Of a DNA stretch of 60,767 nucleotides, positions 28,337 to 36,336 are shown piece after piece. The stretch is taken from assembly GCA_900113995.1 (NCBI GenBank), contig FORK01000003.1, positions 1-60,767 on the forward strand, written 5' to 3'. Origin of the DNA: Ruminococcaceae bacterium D5 (lineage in GTDB: Bacteria > Bacillota > Clostridia > Oscillospirales > Ruminococcaceae). The notes beneath the pieces were generated by a model that was not told the DNA's origin, did not search any database, and saw only the letters and a list, made by a program, of their open reading frames with translations. Both the position numbers and the translations under genes were made by a program. Within the stretch, counting starts at the first letter, position 1; every line of letters starts with the position of its first letter.

Positions 28337-28460
28337 ATGTACGGTGTTCAATTTCAGACTTGTCGGTTGGGAATGGTTTGTCAAAACCGTTTCCAATCGG
28401 CAAGTATGCAGGGAAAGGCGAAGCCGCAAGGGGTGCAGCCCCTTGTTCGGAACGAAGTGA

Positions 28461-28495
28461 CGCAAAACAGCCCGGACTTTCATCATCCGGGCTGT
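28461..28495 (-). terminator. Intrinsic terminator after the first DUF3847 gene
   Basis: A 10-bp perfect stem (28467-28476 with 28486-28495), then minus-strand TTTTGCG, 50 bases past the stop at 28547. Confidence 0.8.
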
Positions 28496-28546
28496 CTGCC
28501 TCGCAGAGCGCACATACAGGGCTTGCCACTGTATAGAAGTGCGCCC

Positions 28547-28804
28547 TTACTCCGTAAGGGGCTTTCTCGCTTCGCTCTCCACTGCCATCACCTCCTCATT
28601 CCTCAGCAGTTCGGGATTCGGCAGGAAGCTCTCCAACATACCGGCTCTTGTGCAAAGTCGATGGGTTCTGTCGTTTCGGGTCAGCTTGGAGATCTGGTTC
28701 TGCAAAATCTTTTCCTTTTGCTTGGCTTTCCTCAATTCGTTCTCGGTTTCCTCCTTGGCGGCGTAAAGCTCCTGCAAGGTCTGCGGTTTCTTTTTTCTGG
28801 GCAT
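28547..28804 (-). CDS. DUF3847-like protein, probably C-terminally shortened
   Basis: 85 residues from the ATG at 28804 (AGGAGG upstream). Coiled coil (QELYAAKEETENELRKAK) and the family motif RNDRTHRLCTRAGMLESFL near 44-62. The last ~15 residues (AVESEARKPLTE) do not look like the usual helical end of the family, so a deletion or frameshift near 28580 is possible. Confidence 0.6.
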   Translation of the reverse strand: MPRKKKPQTLQELYAAKEETENELRKAKQKEKILQNQISKLTRNDRTHRLCTRAGMLESFLPNPELLRNEEVMAVESEARKPLTE

Positions 28805-28906
28805 GTGATATTCCTCCTGTTCGTAAAATGGGCAAAACAAAAGCGACCAACTTTTTGCGGTTGATCGCCTTTGGCTTGGTCATTTATTCGGTTATTTTCG
28901 CGTTTT

Positions 28907-30403
28907 TTATTGTCTATACAGCTTATGTGTACTGCCGTCCTTATAGCAATATACAGAAATAGTGTCCTCGTCTATGATTGCAAATTTGAAGCATTTCACA
29001 GAACCGGATTCGGTTTCGCCAATAGAGTAGATGCCGTTAGAAATATAATAGTAACCATCAACATCTTTGTTAGGGAGATTATATTGTGTATGCATACCCT
29101 CATTATCTTCGTACATCTCAAAGTAATAGGGATTTCTATCGCCATCTTCCCAACGACCAGTCAAAAACAATTCTGCAACATATTCATTTTTCAAGATTAT
29201 ATCGTCCGTATTCTCGAAGCCGAGTAGCTTGACCAGTTTTTTATAATTGGTTTTTGCGTTTGACCAACTTGAAAAACTACTGCCATCACAGCTGATTAAC
29301 AACAGATAGTCATCACTCTTCTGATAGCCACTTATTGCATTGAAGTTTTTCTTTGCCTCTGTCATTTTTCCGGCTCTATATGCAGACTGCCCGGCAGAAT
29401 AAATTTTTGATTTAAGCGAGATTGTGATTTCAGAAGGAACAGGGATGCCGTCTACTTTTTCAAATGCATTGAGAGCCTCGACGTATTTCCCTTCTTCCAT
29501 CAAGACACCTGCTTCAACATAGGAATACTTGGAAGGGAATATTGCTTCGCTTACAAATAGATTATCAAAATACTGTTTTGACTCAATGAAGTTTTCGTCA
29601 TTCATCGCAGAAACAGCCAAAAAGTAGTTTGCGCCTACATACCCACATAGCAAAAGAAAAACAATAAGAATGGCATATAGAGGCTTGAACTTTGCTTTGA
29701 AATACTGTTTCCCACATCCAGTACACTGCTTGGTCTTGTTATCAATAAGAGAACCACAACGAGAACAGTATTTTATTTTTTCCCGCTTCTTTTCCTTAGC
29801 CTTCGCTTGTTGCTGCGGAGCTGTATGCGGAGCTGTATGCGGAGCTGTATGAATCTGCTGCTTGGGAATTGCATTTTCAGCAATAACAAAACCTACGGGT
29901 GCAGACAGGGATTTCTTGGCTCCATACATATTAATGTATACGGTTTTGTAAAAATCCCCGGATTGAAGGTATGTGTCGTATATGTCAATCATACCATTTA
30001 CACCGTTAGCACTCATCGAGCCCTTGCGCTCCCACTTGATTTTTTCGCCACTATTGGCAACTCGTAAGTTGGCTAAATACTCGTGTTCGCCTTCAACAAT
30101 ATCGGCAGCCAACGTATAAATTGGCTTTTCTGGAACGAGTCCAAAATCGACCTCGTTTTCGTGGTCGGCTTGTCCAATTCGATTAGCTTCCATTGTCGCT
30201 ATCGTTGTTTGAGCCTGTTCCATCATAATTGCTTTCAGCGGGTCGTCTGATGCAATTTGTCTTGGATCTGGCGCTTTTTCGGAATATTTGTTCTGGATTT
30301 CTTCAGCAACTTCAACTGGGACTATCTTATTGCCACAGTATTGGCAAAACTCACTATCGTCCGGCAACTTTTGCTTGCAGTTATTGCAAATCACTTCATT
30401 CAC
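28907..30403 (-). CDS. Cargo protein 4: double zinc ribbon, one TM, TPR-like outer part
   Basis: 498 residues. N-terminal zinc ribbon (CNNC at 6-9, CQYC at 20-23), a 60-180 region with DIVEGEHEYLANL, a short Pro/His tandem (HTAP three times, encoded by a 12-base DNA repeat at 29815-29850), a second zinc ribbon (CSRC...CTGC around 215-235), one membrane helix near 245-265, and an outer domain with helix pairs resembling tetratricopeptide repeats (EEGKYVEALNAFEKV). The C-terminal 100 residues look beta-rich. Zinc ribbons face the cytoplasm by the positive-inside rule. Function unknown. Last gene of the cargo operon; its start overlaps the previous gene by eight bases. Confidence 0.8.
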   Translation of the reverse strand: MNEVICNNCKQKLPDDSEFCQYCGNKIVPVEVAEEIQNKYSEKAPDPRQIASDDPLKAIMMEQAQTTIATMEANRIGQADHENEVDFGLVPEKPIYTLAADIVEGEHEYLANLRVANSGEKIKWERKGSMSANGVNGMIDIYDTYLQSGDFYKTVYINMYGAKKSLSAPVGFVIAENAIPKQQIHTAPHTAPHTAPQQQAKAKEKKREKIKYCSRCGSLIDNKTKQCTGCGKQYFKAKFKPLYAILIVFLLLCGYVGANYFLAVSAMNDENFIESKQYFDNLFVSEAIFPSKYSYVEAGVLMEEGKYVEALNAFEKVDGIPVPSEITISLKSKIYSAGQSAYRAGKMTEAKKNFNAISGYQKSDDYLLLISCDGSSFSSWSNAKTNYKKLVKLLGFENTDDIILKNEYVAELFLTGRWEDGDRNPYYFEMYEDNEGMHTQYNLPNKDVDGYYYISNGIYSIGETESGSVKCFKFAIIDEDTISVYCYKDGSTHKLYRQ

Positions 30404-30983
30404 TCCTCTCTATAACCTCAGTACCACACTTGTCGCAAAACTTTGCGCCGTCAATAAGTTTAGTACCACACTTTCGACAGAATACAGTTTTAACCACTTC
30501 CGTAATCTGATTTGATGTGTAATTTTGGAGCACGATATTACTTCCATCAGCGTTATCTGAAAGAATGAGACGCTTTCTGAAGTATTTAATATTCAAACGA
30601 TACCAAATGAAGAATGCTAATACCAAAAGAATTGCTACAACTACGAGCGTCACGCCCATATCGAAACCGTTCTGGATATACTGGTTGACACCTTGGCCAT
30701 ATGCAATATAAGCGGTTTCAAATAATAAAACGCCATTCACAAACTTGACGAAATCACGATAGTCTCCTCGTGATTTGACAAAAACCATAATGGCAAGAAT
30801 AAATTGGGCAATCGCTCCTAAAAAGTATAACATCATCCACCAATAACTCATATACACATCGACATACTGAAGAAAATCCGTAATCACAGTCAGTGCGGTA
30901 ATGCAAGCAAGCCAAGGTCTTACCTTTGTATAAAAAGTAAACCACTTTGTACCACGGGTTCTATCCATATGTAAACTATCCAT
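30396..30983 (-). CDS. Cargo protein 3: multi-TM protein with C-terminal zinc ribbon
   Basis: 195 residues. Four or so hydrophobic segments between residues 25 and 130, then a linker and a terminal zinc ribbon with CRKC and CDKC (about 168-186). The ribbon is nearly identical to that of the next upstream gene (FCRKCG..L.DGAKFC.KCGTEVI), which suggests duplication or a shared partner. Starts ten bases after that gene's stop. No family recognised. Confidence 0.75.
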   Translation of the reverse strand: MDSLHMDRTRGTKWFTFYTKVRPWLACITALTVITDFLQYVDVYMSYWWMMLYFLGAIAQFILAIMVFVKSRGDYRDFVKFVNGVLLFETAYIAYGQGVNQYIQNGFDMGVTLVVVAILLVLAFFIWYRLNIKYFRKRLILSDNADGSNIVLQNYTSNQITEVVKTVFCRKCGTKLIDGAKFCDKCGTEVIERSE

Positions 30984-30993
30984 GTTAATCCTC

Positions 30994-31434
30994 CTAAATC
31001 ACTTCTGTGCCGCACTTATTGCAGAACTTTGCACCATCAAGCAATTCGCTTCCACACTTGCGACAAAATCTAATTCTTGGGGCATCATCTGAAGCATCAA
31101 TTGCCTGTAAATTCTGCTCGACTGTCACCGGCTGAAATCCATCCAAAACATGCCGTTTTTTTAATATGCGTAAGCCCATTGACGAAAAAACACCAGTCCA
31201 TATAATATAGGGAGCTCCAGAAGATTTTCCGTTTAATCCAATGAACGCGATCATAATTAAAAAGTTGATGCCATAACAAAGTAGGTTATATTTCTTCTTC
31301 GTAATAATCTTTTTTCTTGTTTTTGCAAGAATAATAGGGAGTGCTGCATATGCTAACAACGTAACCACCAAAGATATTAGCAGAACTGGTATGTAGACCA
31401 TTGGCCCTTGCTGAAACAACTCATAATAGGTCAT
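30994..31434 (-). CDS. Cargo protein 2: small membrane protein with C-terminal zinc ribbon
   Basis: 146 residues. Three hydrophobic segments (about 12-35, 50-68, 75-90), then a terminal zinc ribbon (CRKC at ~124, CNKC at ~138). The ATG overlaps the stop of the secreted/membrane protein upstream by four bases. No enzymatic motif is visible. Confidence 0.75.
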   Translation of the reverse strand: MTYYELFQQGPMVYIPVLLISLVVTLLAYAALPIILAKTRKKIITKKKYNLLCYGINFLIMIAFIGLNGKSSGAPYIIWTGVFSSMGLRILKKRHVLDGFQPVTVEQNLQAIDASDDAPRIRFCRKCGSELLDGAKFCNKCGTEVI

Positions 31435-32849
31435 AGTCTATCATCCCCTTTTGTCTCAGCCACCTTATTGGTTCTTGTACCACATATATGGCAAAACAAA
31501 CTATCTGGAGATAATTCATTTCCGCAATTAGAGCATCTTAATTTCAAATCAAGCGGCGGTTTTGTTTGTTCGTCAAATGCTTTCATTGATGGAGTCTCTT
31601 TGTTGGGTTGATTTCTTTTTTTGCTTCGCTTGACAACCACGACAACAACCAACAAGGAAACAACTATCGCAACGCCCAACCATATAAGGAACTTATTGTT
31701 ATCCGTGGATGGGGTGGAATCAAGTAATGGTTCACCACCAACATCCGCATACTGTACGCTATTTAATAATTTTTCGAAGTCAGAGAAATAGTCACTATCT
31801 TTTGTTCCACCAAATTGGAATTCATATAGCCATCCATTATAGAAGCGAACCACTCTCGTTATGTCTACAAGAAATGATGTTCCATACATTTCCTGCTTGC
31901 TGCTCTGCACAGCTGTAAAATATTCAATTCCATTATAGGTTGCTTTTGAGACCTTTCCAGCGTCAACCCCAAAGTATTCCTCCATGTCGGATACTGTAAA
32001 TTGTGAGCTGTTGAAATCAGAGCGTTGCAGTCCAACCTTGTCGGAGCTTGACATTGAAGCCCAAAGGTCTGTACTGCCATACATGATTACCAGACCTTCT
32101 TCTTTGCCAGAAGCAAACTTGACATCAATATACTCTCGATCCTTAGACAACTCCTCTTTGTACCAATTTGCAGGAACTGTAAACTTAGTATTGGTCTCTT
32201 TGTCTGTATATACAAACGAATCTGTTTCCGATACAATTGGAGCTACCAACGGATCTGTGTCAAACACGATGCTATCCACAACGCACTTAATGGTTTCTTC
32301 TTGATTTTGTGATATATCTCCAGAGTAAGACCTAAGGGTAAAATTTATCGTTTTAGCATCGTAATTGGTATAGTATTGCAATCCGTAAACCGAATTGGTT
32401 GTGTCTGTAAAATGGATTCTAATAAACTTTGCTTGCGAATGCTCATAAATATCATAGCTCGTAATGGTCAATCCGTAGCTCTCGTATCCTTCTACAAGAG
32501 AAGAAGCGAGTGTTTTTAGCGAGGTGTTACTGAATTCGGATAAATTATCGAAAACACCATCTGCCATGGTCACAACAATTTCTTCATTAGAGCCATCGTT
32601 TGCCAATGCATTTAGATAAATCCCATTTGCCTTAAACTGATCAATAATGTCACTTCCAGACAACCCGCGGTCGCTAAAAATAGAACTGTTTGGGGAGGTA
32701 TCTTGAGTTACGACATCATACTTTGAGGGGATGGTTACAACGAGGCCTAACTCATCAAGCGTATATGAATTTGATGACGCAAATACCGGTACTGATAAAA
32801 ACGAAAAGGAGAGAACGAATGCGAATAAGCCGATTATTCTTTTTTTCAT
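31431..32849 (-). CDS. Cargo protein 1: exported two-domain protein, TM, cytoplasmic zinc ribbon
   Basis: 472 residues. A signal peptide (MKKRIIGLFAFVLSFSFLSV) is followed by two related domains of about 170 residues (25-200 and 215-375; compare LVVTIPSKYDVV with TKFTVPANWYKEE), which look like the PsbP/DUF1795-type lipid- or ligand-binding fold. Then a membrane helix near 390-415 and a C-terminal zinc ribbon (CSNC...CHIC, about 443-460). The plan is that of a receptor: outer sensing domains, inner metal ribbon. The ligand is unknown. It follows the XRE gene by 12 bases. Confidence 0.78.
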   Translation of the reverse strand: MKKRIIGLFAFVLSFSFLSVPVFASSNSYTLDELGLVVTIPSKYDVVTQDTSPNSSIFSDRGLSGSDIIDQFKANGIYLNALANDGSNEEIVVTMADGVFDNLSEFSNTSLKTLASSLVEGYESYGLTITSYDIYEHSQAKFIRIHFTDTTNSVYGLQYYTNYDAKTINFTLRSYSGDISQNQEETIKCVVDSIVFDTDPLVAPIVSETDSFVYTDKETNTKFTVPANWYKEELSKDREYIDVKFASGKEEGLVIMYGSTDLWASMSSSDKVGLQRSDFNSSQFTVSDMEEYFGVDAGKVSKATYNGIEYFTAVQSSKQEMYGTSFLVDITRVVRFYNGWLYEFQFGGTKDSDYFSDFEKLLNSVQYADVGGEPLLDSTPSTDNNKFLIWLGVAIVVSLLVVVVVVKRSKKRNQPNKETPSMKAFDEQTKPPLDLKLRCSNCGNELSPDSLFCHICGTRTNKVAETKGDDRL

Positions 32850-32861
32850 CTTTCTGCCTCC

Positions 32862-33155
32862 TTAACGATTGTTGATATTTAGAGATTCTTTAAGATTCTC
32901 TGGAAAAGCACCAATTGTTTCAATTACAGGTGCAGTTTTTTTGTTGTGAATAAAGAACAATATTAGCGAAAGGTAAGTGTTCCACGACATTTTACGCTTT
33001 CTTGTTTCGATAGAACTATAGGTCTGTCGGCTGATACCTACAATAGCGCAGAGTTCTTCTTGGGTTATACCGATTTTTGCTCTCAGTGCAGGAAGTTCTT
33101 CGGTGAGAATTTCTACCAGAGCTTCTTTGTTTATTTCTTTGCATCTTTCCGGCAT
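32862..33155 (-). CDS. XRE-family regulator of the cargo operon
   Basis: 97 residues. HTH_3-type domain at about 22-60 (IGITQEELCAIVGISRQTYSSIE). Short helical C-terminal part. AAGGAG site before the ATG. It is the first gene of the five-gene operon and its promoter carries a palindromic operator (33214-33228), so autoregulation is likely. Confidence 0.88.
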   Translation of the reverse strand: MPERCKEINKEALVEILTEELPALRAKIGITQEELCAIVGISRQTYSSIETRKRKMSWNTYLSLILFFIHNKKTAPVIETIGAFPENLKESLNINNR

Positions 33156-33211
33156 TCGATTTTCACTCTCCTTAGTTACATTGCGATTGTATTGTTTACA
33201 TCCTGTCTAAT

Positions 33212-33240
33212 ATTTTACACCTTGTAAACTTAGAAATCAA
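33212..33240 (-). promoter_or_regulatory. Cargo operon promoter with overlapping palindromic operator
   Basis: TTGATT (33240-33235), 17 bases, TAAAAT (33217-33212). The perfect palindrome TTTACA-N3-TGTAAA (33214-33228) covers the -10 and part of the spacer, and a further half-site GTTTACA lies at 33194-33200. Confidence 0.65.
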
Positions 33241-33325
33241 TGGGAGAGCTGAAAAGTTTGTCGCTTTAACGCAAAAAAGTTTCAAAATATTTACATTTTA
33301 AGCCTGTATGCATTTTTCGCTATGT

Positions 33326-33373
33326 ATTTGCGGTCAGAACATCGGGTATAGTCCCGGCATTTTGACCGCAAAT
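33326..33373. repeat. Inverted repeat downstream of the 97-aa gene
   Basis: An 11-bp perfect pair (33326-33336 with 33363-33373) with an inner CGGG/CCCG hairpin. No T-run. It may be a terminator of the gene ending at 33391 or a protein-binding site. Confidence 0.5.
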
Positions 33374-33390
33374 CAACCTTAAATGCTACA

Positions 33391-33684
33391 TTATTCTATC
33401 TGACTGTTGAAACCGTTTTGCTTGGCGTTTTCGCTTGCTTTTCGTCTGCGTTCCTCGCTGTACGGCGCAGTCAGCCGGAAGCTCAGTCTGCCTTTTTCAA
33501 TTTCAAAGGTCAGCCCGCCTTGTTCGTCATCTTCGATCTGGCGGCAGCACTCCGGGTATTTCAACGCAAAAGCTGACAGCCGCTTTTTCAGATTGGTGTT
33601 GTGGGTCTGTATCTCGATCATGTTGCCATACTCGTCAAAATAGATAGCGGTTGTCTTTTGCTTTTTGGTAAGCCCTGTTCTCAT
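33391..33684 (-). CDS. Conserved small element protein, function unknown
   Basis: 97 residues, hydrophilic (starts MRTGLTKKQKTTAIYFDEYG; ends with APYSEERRRKASENAKQNGF). I recognise this kind of protein as a frequent companion of serine-recombinase elements in gut Clostridia, but know no function. No membrane segment or catalytic motif. Confidence 0.65.
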   Translation of the reverse strand: MRTGLTKKQKTTAIYFDEYGNMIEIQTHNTNLKKRLSAFALKYPECCRQIEDDEQGGLTFEIEKGRLSFRLTAPYSEERRRKASENAKQNGFNSQIE

Positions 33685-33832
33685 AAAACCTCCCGTTTTT
33701 TACAAATTTTTCTCGGCTCTTGAATTGGAAAAGTGAAGCGATTTTCCGATAGAAATGCTCCAAAAGATGCGGAGTATGTTCCGTCTCACGCTATCGGCTG
33801 ATTTGCTACTTTTCCGGCTCTTGACTGCGTTT

Positions 33833-34033
33833 TCACGCTTTCCTGTTTGTGCGGCTTTTCAGCCATTCCACAAGCTCATGTTTCATCACCAACTTGCGCC
33901 CGCCGATCCGCAAAGTTGGAAAATCCGGGCTGTTCAAAAGGTTGTATGCGCCCGCTTTGGAAATCTGCAATGCCTCCGCAAGTTGCTTTGCGTCCATCAC
34001 ATCGGGCATGGTTTCAAACGGTTCTCTGCTCAT
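33833..34033 (-). CDS. Small HTH (excisionase-like) protein
   Basis: 66 residues with a winged-helix/MerR-type motif: MDAKQLAEALQISKAGAYNLLN, then FPTLRIGGRKLVMK and HELVEWLKS, the usual layout of excisionase-family DNA-binding proteins. AGGAGG site upstream. It probably directs recombination or regulates the element. Confidence 0.78.
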   Translation of the reverse strand: MSREPFETMPDVMDAKQLAEALQISKAGAYNLLNSPDFPTLRIGGRKLVMKHELVEWLKSRTNRKA

Positions 34034-34103
34034 AAAATCCTCCTTTCTTGCATGAAAAAGCAGCAGTCACCACTTGGGTAACTGCTGCCGTTTCTTCGTC
34101 TGT

Positions 34104-35036
34104 TTACTTGTCCAAATACTTCTGATACTCCGCTGTCACATAATCCTCATAAGCGTCTGCGATCTTGGCGATTCGCTTATGGACTGCGCTGGCGGTCTTG
34201 TAGCCAACCTTATCTGCGATTTCCTGCTCGGTGTAACCCTCCATACGCAACTTCAATATCTCCCGGTCTTTCTCGGTGATGGTGCTCTCTGCAAAGGTGG
34301 CTACCTGCATTTCGGAAATAACTGATTGCTCAAACTCGCTGCGGGGGTCTGCCACATCGAAAATGTCCCCGTCCTCACTCTCCATCATTTCATCCAGAGA
34401 GATCGGCTTACCAGAACGGTTGTGATGCCACTTCCGCATGAAATCGGTCTTGACGGTGCTGCTTGTGGTTTCGTAGTCCTCTACGGTGCGGTTTTCCCAG
34501 ATAGCATCGATCATGGGCTGCCAGTTCTGTTCTGCAATCACCATATCGGTGACATTGCCGATCAGGTTACTGAACTGCTGATAGGTCAACCACGGCACTT
34601 CCACGCCTTGCGGGATGTTGTAAAGGTTTTGGAATCCAAGTCCATTCTGTTCATACTTCATTCGGATGTAGGGGATAATGCTGTATGACAAACGCCACAA
34701 AGGGAAATATCCTGCGTACTGCGTCCATGCGCCGGGAATGTCACGATAATTGCCCTTGCGGTCTTTCACTTGGAAAAACTGCCATGCGCTCCATGCGTAG
34801 CAGTCCCACACAAGCAGCTTGAACATATCGTCACATACGATGTGGTCATACTTATCCGTCCTCAGAACTTCATAGGGGCAGCGGGGCAGATCGTAGGCAG
34901 GTTTCCACTTTTCTGCAAGCTCTCTCGGCAGACTGTAAAACAGGGTCAGCCACGATTTATCGCTATCTTGTGGTATCTCGATGATCTCGCCGGGCAGCAC
35001 TACAATAAAACCTGTCGGGCCTTTCTGCCTGTCCAA
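34104..35036 (-). CDS. Sigma-70-like regulator of the element
   Basis: About 310 residues. The last ~60 form a sigma region 4-type HTH (KDREILKLRMEGYTEQEIAD, KVGYKTASAVHKRI). The N-terminal 240 residues are aromatic-rich and unfamiliar. The TTG at 35036 is preferred because GGAGG lies eight bases upstream; the frame is open a few codons further. Likely drives element gene expression (inference from domain and position). Confidence 0.7.
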   Translation of the reverse strand: MDRQKGPTGFIVVLPGEIIEIPQDSDKSWLTLFYSLPRELAEKWKPAYDLPRCPYEVLRTDKYDHIVCDDMFKLLVWDCYAWSAWQFFQVKDRKGNYRDIPGAWTQYAGYFPLWRLSYSIIPYIRMKYEQNGLGFQNLYNIPQGVEVPWLTYQQFSNLIGNVTDMVIAEQNWQPMIDAIWENRTVEDYETTSSTVKTDFMRKWHHNRSGKPISLDEMMESEDGDIFDVADPRSEFEQSVISEMQVATFAESTITEKDREILKLRMEGYTEQEIADKVGYKTASAVHKRIAKIADAYEDYVTAEYQKYLDK

Positions 35037-35222
35037 AAGCGTCACCTCCAATCGTTTTGAAATAGCCCTCTACTATATATGGCATGAGAAGGGCTGAATT
35101 GTTCCAATGTTTCTAAAATTTTTTGAGATTTTTTGAAAAAATCTCGGAATGGTTGGGATAGGATGATTATAGCTTCATTATACTCGAAACCTGTGAATAA
35201 ATCTATTGCTTTCAGTTAAGGG

Positions 35223-35265
35223 CAAAAAAATAACGGGTACTCGGATTTTACACCGAATACCCGTT
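35223..35265 (-). terminator. Intrinsic terminator at the right end of the element
   Basis: A 15-position stem with one mismatch (35230-35244 with 35251-35265) followed by seven T residues on the minus strand. In the integrated state nothing on the element is transcribed into it; in a circular form it would lie downstream of the recombinase gene. Confidence 0.85.
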
Positions 35266-35314
35266 ATCTCGTTTACCAATCCCGTCTGACAAATGCCATA
35301 ATCGCAATTTTCGG

Positions 35315-35357
35315 ATTACTTTCTTATGAGCACCCGTCAGACGGGCGGCTTCCTTTT
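35315..35357. other. Right junction of the mobile element (attR) and right arm of the split terminator
   Basis: ATTACTTTCTTATGA (35315-35329) is the inverted copy of the left-end 15-mer. GGCGGCTTCC plus TTTT (35344-35357) completes the host terminator and directly abuts the stop at 35360. Confidence 0.7.
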
Positions 35358-35359
35358 GT

Positions 35360-36316
35360 TCAGATCATCCCGTAATAGCGCAGGGCGTACTGCACCACGT
35401 CGAGCTGATCGGCGATCCGGCGTTCCAATGGATAGCCCCGGAAGGTTTCGACGGTGATCGCGGGGATTTTCAGCTCCTGCACAGCCGTCCGGTTGACGCT
35501 TCCATCCGGACCGGGGGAGTAGTACTGAAATGGCTCGGAGCAGATTTCTCCCGTCTGGGTGGCCAGAAGCAGGTCGAAAAAGAGAGCGTCCATCCCCTCC
35601 AAATCGGAATAGATCAGGGAACTGCCGAGATAGTCGGCCTTGGGGTTGACGATTCTCGCTTCGTGCAGGTCAAAAAGCAGGTCGGGCTGGGCGGAGTCGA
35701 TCTCTTTGAAAATGGCATTGGCGAGCTGCTCTGCGCAGCTGCCGTCCTCACTGCCGGGAAAGCTGCGGTTGAGATCCTGATGGTCGGTCACATAGCGGGT
35801 GGAATTTTTTGCCCCCAGCGCATTGGCGGGCGAAATAATCAGGAGCTTTCCGGCCTGAATGGATGCCTTGGCGAGAAGGTTTCCCGCGCTCCATCCCGCC
35901 GTTTCATCTCCATGAATCCCCGCAACCACAAAAACCGTCGGACCGGGGCGCTCTGCTTCGATGACGGTCAGGGAGGTTTCGAGGGGGCTGTCCGCCAGCA
36001 GCGCCTTCGTGCTGCGGGCGACGGGAAATTCCTCGAGAAAGAAGCTGCCGAAATCGGAGGGCAGCATCTCCGCCGGGTTAAAGTCATAGGGCGGATCGAT
36101 CAGCATCTCAGCGAGTTCCTGCCGGCCGGTACGTGAGGGGGCGGCGGCAGGCTCCGCCTGCTCCATGAAGAGGGGGAGCGGTGCCGAAGAGGAGGGTGAG
36201 GCAGACGGGGAACGCCCCGAAACAGGCTTCTGCCCCTGTCCGCAGGAGGACAGGAGCAGAAGGACGCAGGCACATCCTGCTGTAAGGTTCCGGATGAGGC
36301 GGTGATGCAGGTTCAT
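35360..36316 (-). CDS. Aspartoacylase/succinylglutamate desuccinylase-fold lipoprotein
   Basis: 318 residues. Lipobox (LLLLSSC) and a S/P-rich linker precede a zinc-carboxypeptidase-like domain: GIHGDETAG near residue 132 (zinc His and Glu), DLNRSFPGS near 180 and DLHEA near 215 (third zinc ligand). Family members cleave N-acyl groups from amino acids. Here it acts outside the membrane, substrate unknown. Last gene of the operon starting at 39686. The mobile element now sits directly behind its stop. Confidence 0.85.
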   Translation of the reverse strand: MNLHHRLIRNLTAGCACVLLLLSSCGQGQKPVSGRSPSASPSSSAPLPLFMEQAEPAAAPSRTGRQELAEMLIDPPYDFNPAEMLPSDFGSFFLEEFPVARSTKALLADSPLETSLTVIEAERPGPTVFVVAGIHGDETAGWSAGNLLAKASIQAGKLLIISPANALGAKNSTRYVTDHQDLNRSFPGSEDGSCAEQLANAIFKEIDSAQPDLLFDLHEARIVNPKADYLGSSLIYSDLEGMDALFFDLLLATQTGEICSEPFQYYSPGPDGSVNRTAVQELKIPAITVETFRGYPLERRIADQLDVVQYALRYYGMI

Positions 36317-36336
36317 GTGAATTTCCTCTTTTCCGC

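Larger units (their letters stand above)
24305..35329. mobile_element. 11-kb integrative mobilizable element
   Basis: Bounded by inverted 15-bp copies of TCATAAGAAAGTAAT. All genes lie on the minus strand: sigma-like factor, HTH protein, 97-aa accessory protein, XRE/zinc-ribbon cargo operon, two DUF3847 proteins, MobA/MobL relaxase, TnpW and a large serine recombinase. No conjugation (T4SS) genes are present, so it would need a helper for transfer. The cargo is visibly AT-richer than both host and backbone. Confidence 0.85.

Noticed and set aside
24305..35329. Self-transmissible conjugative element
   Set aside because: A relaxase is present but no coupling protein, VirB4-like ATPase or other transfer-channel genes, so only mobilization is supported.
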